Position numbers and translations under genes: made by a program | Shown here: positions 59,586-64,000 of the stretch, piece by piece | How the letters are laid out: every line of letters begins with the position of its first letter | Position numbering within the stretch: position 1 is the first letter of the stretch | Assembly (NCBI RefSeq): GCF_000723885.1 | Contig: NZ_CCDG010000035.1 | Location: 1 to 64,000, forward strand | Direction: 5' to 3' | DNA: 64,000 bases | From: Paenibacillus camerounensis | GTDB taxonomy: Bacteria > Bacillota > Bacilli > Paenibacillales > Paenibacillaceae | Notes under the pieces: model-generated | Told to the model about the DNA's origin: nothing | The model's database searches: none | What the model saw: only the letters and a program-made list of their open reading frames with translations

Positions 59586-60689
59586 ATGTTTATTATTCTC
59601 GGAATCGTATTCATTCTTTTGTACGCCGCAATCGTATTCTACATCGGGTGGAGCGGCTGGAGCTGGATTAAGCCCGTCGTATCAGCCAGATTCCGCCTGG
59701 TCTATATCATTCTGCTCGTCTTTTTGGCAAGCTCACTTATTCTATCCAGAGTAGTGGCCGGCTCAGCGGTGTTAAGTGTAATCGGCAGCTATTGGCTGGC
59801 CCTGTTCAGCTTGTCGGTACTGCTGCTGCCGATTATCCATCTTATTGTCTGGCTAACCAAGCTGTCACGTCTGCCGCGCCATACCGTCCAGAAATGGTCG
59901 GGGATAATCACTTTGCTGCTGCTGGTAGTATTGATAGGCTTCGGCAGCTTTAACGCCTTCAGTCCGGTTACACGCTCCTATGATATCAAGATTGACAAGC
60001 CTGGTCCGGAGAGCGGTCAGCTGCATATTGTAATGGCTTCTGATATGCATTTCGGGTATCTGTCCGGAGCAGGACATGCCCGGCGGATGGTTAAAGAGAT
60101 TAACGCGTTGAAGCCCGATATTGTACTGCTGCCAGGTGATATTATAGATGATGATATCGTACCTTATAAGAATAAAGGGATAGGGGATATTCTGTCGGGG
60201 ATTAATGCACCGCTGGGAGTCTATGCCTCACTGGGGAATCACGACCGGTTCAACGGGGAGATTCAAGAGCTGATCAGCCTGCTTGAGGAGAGCGGGATGA
60301 AGGTGCTCTATGACGAGGCAGTACAGGTTGGTGACTGGCTGACGCTGGTTGGCCGGAAGGATTACAGTGATGATGAGCGGGCAGACCTGGCTGCTCTGAC
60401 GCAGGAAATAGACCGGTCACAGCCGGTAGTGATGCTGGAGCACCAGCCGGTCGAATTGGGTACCGCAGAGGAGCAGGGCATGGATCTGATGCTGTCGGGC
60501 CACACCCACCGCGGTCAGATCGCACCGGCTAACCTGATAACCTCACGGATATTTGAAAATGACTGGGGTTACCTGCAGAAGGGGCAGATGCACTCCATCG
60601 TATCTTCAGGATATGGGTTCTGGGGACCTCCGATCCGGATTGGGTCACGCTCAGAGATTGTATCCATACATGTGACGTTTGCTGAATAA
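59586..60689 (+). CDS. Membrane metallophosphoesterase
   Basis: A 367-residue protein with four N-terminal membrane helices (about 1-130) and a calcineurin-like phosphoesterase domain (about 145-367). The metal ligands are all seen: ASDMHFG, LPGDIID, GNHDRF, EHQP and SGHTHRGQ. ATG 59586 follows AAGGTGG; the frame open from 59445 has no ribosome site. Members of this YkuE/YaeI-like group act on phospho-lipids such as UDP-diacylglucosamine or on other phosphate esters; the substrate here is unknown. Confidence 0.9.
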   Translation: MFIILGIVFILLYAAIVFYIGWSGWSWIKPVVSARFRLVYIILLVFLASSLILSRVVAGSAVLSVIGSYWLALFSLSVLLLPIIHLIVWLTKLSRLPRHTVQKWSGIITLLLLVVLIGFGSFNAFSPVTRSYDIKIDKPGPESGQLHIVMASDMHFGYLSGAGHARRMVKEINALKPDIVLLPGDIIDDDIVPYKNKGIGDILSGINAPLGVYASLGNHDRFNGEIQELISLLEESGMKVLYDEAVQVGDWLTLVGRKDYSDDERADLAALTQEIDRSQPVVMLEHQPVELGTAEEQGMDLMLSGHTHRGQIAPANLITSRIFENDWGYLQKGQMHSIVSSGYGFWGPPIRIGSRSEIVSIHVTFAE

Positions 60690-60693
60690 CAAG

Positions 60694-60731
60694 AACAGGA
60701 GGCAACTGAGAGCTGCCTCCTGTTGTTTTTT
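60694..60731. terminator. Terminator after metallophosphoesterase
   Basis: AACAGGAGGCA pairs with TGCCTCCTGTT, followed by GTTTTTT. Confidence 0.88.
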
Positions 60732-60740
60732 CACTGTCCA

Positions 60741-61502
60741 TCATTTGTAGTAGGGTGTTTCCATCACATTGAGCTCATACTCTGATGTCAATCCTCCAGC
60801 AAGCGCATTGTGACGCAGATCCAGATACAGCTCTGCTTTGGTCGCATTGATATAGGGCTGCACAAACAAGACACCGACCCCCAGTGCCAATAATCCCAGC
60901 AGAACCCAGCCAAGGAAGCTTAAATCAAGGACGAACATGCGGAACTTATGACCGTGAGTCATTTGTCTGCTTAAGTCGACTGCACGGCTGTACCCGATAT
61001 GCGGATTGTCTGCGAGAATGTACGGTACCTGACTGTACGAATATGATTTTATGATACCTGGAATGATCAGCAGCAGGAACCACAGGAATAGTAAAAAGTT
61101 TCTCCAGAGCATCGTGGCCACAACCGCCCAGTAGCGGTCCTTGTTAAATGCGTAACCAACATTCCGCATGCTGACTTCACCTTCGGCTGACCGCTTAAAA
61201 TAGCGCTGTGCACCGACTATCAGGGGAGAACTGATCAGGATGCCAAAGGCGATGCCGACCAGAACAATGATAATAATAAAGAACAGCGCGATTAGCAGGA
61301 AGGGGGCGAGAAACCCCCAATCAATGCTGTTAACAGAGTTATGCCATTCATACCGGTCTGATGATCTCAGATTTTGGCTGGCACTTGGAATACCTGAACC
61401 TTCCCCGAGAACAATCAGGATTAAGCTCACTACAAATGCCTTCCAATAAGAGGTGCGGAGGACATTCTTAGCCCTTCGTTTTAGATCTGCACGTTCCCAC
61501 AT
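60741..61502 (-). CDS. DUF975-family membrane protein
   Basis: A 253-residue membrane protein with the DUF975 start (RADLKRRAKNVLRTSYWKAF) and four to five helices. The conserved FLLLIIPGIIKSYSYSQVPYILADNP is characteristic. Function of the family is unknown. ATG 61502 has GTGAGG upstream. Single gene. Confidence 0.9.
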   Translation of the reverse strand: MWERADLKRRAKNVLRTSYWKAFVVSLILIVLGEGSGIPSASQNLRSSDRYEWHNSVNSIDWGFLAPFLLIALFFIIIIVLVGIAFGILISSPLIVGAQRYFKRSAEGEVSMRNVGYAFNKDRYWAVVATMLWRNFLLFLWFLLLIIPGIIKSYSYSQVPYILADNPHIGYSRAVDLSRQMTHGHKFRMFVLDLSFLGWVLLGLLALGVGVLFVQPYINATKAELYLDLRHNALAGGLTSEYELNVMETPYYK

Positions 61503-61687
61503 AATAAAACCTCACTTTGTATGTATAATATTCTTCGTCCTACCATTGTTACCATAAAATATATTCCAACACAAATTTAAAAGTACAGTGAGCGCTGCTG
61601 CATATGCGGCATTCTGTGTTCATACCGGGCTAATATACTGAATCTCAGGATTGTTGTGGTGAATTTATCTTCTTCAGATGAAAAAAG

Positions 61688-61714
61688 TAATGAAAATATC
61701 AGAAAATCCGATAT
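61688..61714 (+). promoter_or_regulatory. Sigma-D (motility) promoter
   Basis: TAAT (61688-61691), a 15-base spacer and TCCGATAT (61707-61714) match the SigD consensus TAAA-N15-GCCGATAT with one mismatch in each half. It precedes the chemoreceptor start by about 35 bases. Confidence 0.75.
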
Positions 61715-61751
61715 ATTAAGTGATGAAAAAGATTGTAAAAGGGGAATGTAT

Positions 61752-63725
61752 GTGAATCTGAAGACGAAAGTGATCATCCTTGTAACATCGATTTGTATTA
61801 TTCTGGCGGCTCCGCTAAGTACCTTTTCATTGTTTCTGCTTCAAAAGCAGACACATGATGCCATTGATGAACAGCTCAAAAGCACTGTGCAAAAAGCCGT
61901 TGCCGAGATAGAAGGCTGGGCGCAGATCAATGCTAAAGTGATTGAAACGCTCGGCACAGTCATTGAACAGACAGTACCGCTGGAAGACATCGGCATGGAG
62001 CATTTGCAGGCCTTTCAGCTGCCGGAGAACAAACAAGATATCGCTACCATTTATTTTGGCCTGGAGGACGGAACCTATATGGATGGTGCAGGATTTATTC
62101 CTGACGCCTCCTTTGATGCGCGTGAGCGTCCCTGGTATTTGGCCATTAAGGCAGCTGATAAGCTGACCATAAGCGATGCTTATACAACAAAAGCCGGAAT
62201 TCAGTCTATATACATAGGGGTTCCGCTTCATGATCAGAACGGCGGGTTTAAAGGGGCTATGGCGGAGAATATCTCCCTTGATTCCATTAAGACGCGGATC
62301 AGCTCCATAGAGACGGACAACGGCTTTACTTTTTTGCTGGACCGAACGGGAGTCGTTCTTTCCCACCCGGAGCAGGAGCTGCTGAATAAGCCGCTGGCTG
62401 AACAGCCCGGTTATGCCGGTCTTGCCGAGCAAATGCTCAAGCAGCCTTCAGGGCATTCTGAATATGTGTATAACAAGAATGACCAATTAATCTATTATGA
62501 ACAGATTCCGAGTACCGGCTGGGTTATAGGAACCTCTATTTCCGAAAAAGAGGCATTTGCCGAGCTTGTATCCACCCGGAAGCTTTTGATTAGTTTAGTC
62601 GTCCTGTTCAGTGTCGTATTAGCTGCAGGCGCCTATTTATTCGCCCTAAAAGCGTTAAAGCCGTTGCTTAATATGAAAAAAAGTGCTGAGCATCTTGCGG
62701 CCGGTGATCTGACTGTACGGGTACCGGTGAAGGGGAAGGATGAGATCGCCCAGCTCGGATTATCCTTTAATGCAATGGCAGGCTCCCTGCGGAATCTCAT
62801 AGCTCAAGTGAATCAATCGGCGCAGGTTGTCCAGGATTCTTCCAAAATCATGTATAAGGATGCTCTGGGCAGTAATGAAATTGCCGGACAAATCTCGGCA
62901 GTAATTGACGATATTGCAAATGGGGCTTCAGAGCAAGCCGAGTCGATCCAGTCCGGTGCAGAAATGGTAGCGGATATCAACGAGGTTATTGATCAGATTG
63001 TGGAAGAGGCCAGACATGCTAGTTCTAATATTATGGATGTAAATCAGGCAATGGAGAGCGGTGTCGGGGCAATATCCCGGCAGAATGATCTGGTACAAGC
63101 CGGACAGCAGAACACCGGGCGGGTTGAAGCCGCTAACGGGCTGCTCCTGGACAAAATCAATGAAATATCCTTCATCACGAATAGCATTCAGGCGATCGCA
63201 GCCCAGACAAATTTGCTTGCGCTGAATGCTTCCATTGAGGCAGCACGGGCCGGAGAGCATGGCAGGGGCTTTGCCGTCGTCGCCGGTGAAGTCCGCAAGC
63301 TGGCTGAACAGTCCTCCCATTCGGTAACCGGTATTGATCAGCTGCTTAAGGATCTCAATGAGGCCGGACGGCAAAGCGCCGGCGAGCTGGAACAGCTCCG
63401 CGTAAACAGCGAGTCTCAGCTGAGCTCAATGGAAGAGACATCAGAATCATTTGACCGCATACGCAAATCCGTTGAGGACATCATTGCCAAGCTGGGCTTT
63501 ATAGCGGACGGCATGACCGAGCTGAAATCCGGATCAGGCCAGGTATCCGACGTGATTACAGGTCTGGCCGCTGTTGCCGAGCAGAGCGCAGCCTCTACAG
63601 AAGAGGCGGCTTCCTCAACAACAGAGCAGACTGCAACAATAAGCGCCATTTCAGACACCGCTAAGGAGCTGACCATAAATGCGGAGCAGCTCATTCAGGA
63701 AATAAATAAGTTTAAGACACAATAA
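61752..63725 (+). CDS. Methyl-accepting chemotaxis protein
   Basis: A 657-residue chemoreceptor. Domains: membrane helix (about 5-28), extracellular dCache sensor (about 35-275, ending around [13 protein letters not shown]), second membrane helix (~290-315), HAMP, and methylated helical signalling tip with [39 protein letters not shown] 61752 (or ATG 61746) was chosen since AAGGGG lies just before and the sigma-D promoter lies downstream of the longest possible start at 61656. The ligand is unknown; the RPWY in [25 protein letters not shown] resembles amino-acid-type dCache sites. Confidence 0.92.
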   Translation: MNLKTKVIILVTSICIILAAPLSTFSLFLLQKQTHDAIDEQLKSTVQKAVAEIEGWAQINAKVIETLGTVIEQTVPLEDIGMEHLQAFQLPENKQDIATIYFGLEDGTYMDGAGFIPDASFDARERPWYLAIKAADKLTISDAYTTKAGIQSIYIGVPLHDQNGGFKGAMAENISLDSIKTRISSIETDNGFTFLLDRTGVVLSHPEQELLNKPLAEQPGYAGLAEQMLKQPSGHSEYVYNKNDQLIYYEQIPSTGWVIGTSISEKEAFAELVSTRKLLISLVVLFSVVLAAGAYLFALKALKPLLNMKKSAEHLAAGDLTVRVPVKGKDEIAQLGLSFNAMAGSLRNLIAQVNQSAQVVQDSSKIMYKDALGSNEIAGQISAVIDDIANGASEQAESIQSGAEMVADINEVIDQIVEEARHASSNIMDVNQAMESGVGAISRQNDLVQAGQQNTGRVEAANGLLLDKINEISFITNSIQAIAAQTNLLALNASIEAARAGEHGRGFAVVAGEVRKLAEQSSHSVTGIDQLLKDLNEAGRQSAGELEQLRVNSESQLSSMEETSESFDRIRKSVEDIIAKLGFIADGMTELKSGSGQVSDVITGLAAVAEQSAASTEEAASSTTEQTATISAISDTAKELTINAEQLIQEINKFKTQ

Positions 63726-63741
63726 TAGATGAGAAATATGT

Positions 63742-63780
63742 AAAGCAGCTGACCCGGTTAACGGAATCAGCTGCTTTTGC
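63742..63780 (+). terminator. Rho-independent terminator
   Basis: AAAGCAGCTGA pairs with TCAGCTGCTTT, followed by T-rich sequence. Confidence 0.85.
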
Positions 63781-63860
63781 TGTTTAACTAGGTTTATTAG
63801 CAGGTACTGCGGTCAAGGTCATTATTTATAGCAGAGCAGGCTGTAAATTTCGTCTTTACT

Positions 63861-63883
63861 AACTAACACCCGTTAGTTATACT
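63861..63883 (+). promoter_or_regulatory. TetR-type operator and -10 of the last gene
   Basis: AACTAAC (63861-63867) and GTTAGTT (63872-63878) form an inverted repeat of a type used by TetR-family repressors, followed by TATACT (63878-63883). Confidence 0.5.
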
Positions 63884-63933
63884 AGGGACAATAGGATTAA
63901 TTTAGCAAAATATAGAAATGGGAGATTTATTTT

Positions 63934-64000
63934 ATGAATACGGTTGATGTATCGGGGATATTTGTTGATACGACAGGAGTGTTGATCGGGAATCAGAATA
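63934..64000 (+). CDS. Start of an unidentified gene (cut by window end)
   Basis: ATG 63934 follows GGGAG and opens a frame to the window end with MNTVDVSGIFVDTTGVLIGN. Too short to assign. The TetR-like operator upstream suggests a regulated gene. Confidence 0.55.
   Translation, partial: MNTVDVSGIFVDTTGVLIGNQN

Overview
The window looks like a chromosomal segment of a Paenibacillus-type member of the Bacillales. Supporting signs are strong Shine-Dalgarno sites, GTG/TTG starts, sigma-A and sigma-D type promoters, lipoproteins with Gram-positive lipoboxes, a meso-diaminopimelate dehydrogenase, an Mrp antiporter operon, a BlaI/BlaR1-type pair and many AraC, GntR and LacI regulators. I see no rRNA, tRNA, CRISPR array, insertion sequence or prophage. 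Genus assignment is inference from gene content, not from a marker gene.

Layout. 0-11 kb: the end of a secreted stalk-domain protein, then a complete sugar locus (ABC binding protein, two permeases, LacI regulator, cytosolic GH3 beta-glucosidase, 1128-residue GH94 phosphorylase). Its gene order matches sophoro-oligosaccharide (beta-1,2-glucan) loci of other Firmicutes, and LacI-type palindromes precede both transcription units. 11-13 kb: a class I cyclic-di-GMP riboswitch heads a two-gene unit, a small STAS-like protein and a ketoacyl synthase III-like enzyme that has lost two of its three catalytic residues. 13-18 kb: an L,D-transpeptidase and a TelA/VWA/membrane-protein operon on the minus strand. 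18-25 kb: ddh, gdhA, a Sua5-type tRNA enzyme, and a DMT-family exporter behind a purine (guanine-type) riboswitch whose terminator arrangement suggests an ON switch.

25-39 kb is rich in metal control. Four Fur-box-like palindromes precede a cupin/cupin/methyltransferase operon (divergent from a Crp/Fnr regulator), an iron-siderophore binding lipoprotein (divergent from an AraC regulator fused to a siderophore-binding domain), a non-lipidated binding protein, and an alpha/beta hydrolase. Embedded here (33.6-37.7 kb) is an unusual set: a short-chain dehydrogenase with a structured leader, a second STAS-like protein behind a 22-bp palindrome, and a ~794-residue fusion of two isoprenoid-synthase domains. 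38.6-43.6 kb: a five-gene Opp/Nik-type ABC importer behind a Zur-box-like site. 43.7-45.6 kb: a YtrA-type GntR regulator with an ABC exporter whose ATPase gene is frameshifted. 45.7-48.3 kb: BlaI-like repressor with an M56 sensor protease.

48-64 kb: a beta/gamma-crystallin-like protein, AraC regulator with a DapA-family aldolase, a DUF1697 protein, a KdpD-type universal-stress protein leading an Mrp Na+/H+ antiporter operon (A-B fused, C, D, E, F, G), an MFS transporter, metallophosphoesterase, DUF975 membrane protein, a chemoreceptor with a sigma-D promoter, and the first codons of one more gene. The best candidates for something undescribed are the two STAS-like loci (c-di-GMP/ketosynthase and SDR/isoprenoid fusion) and the riboswitch-controlled DMT exporter.
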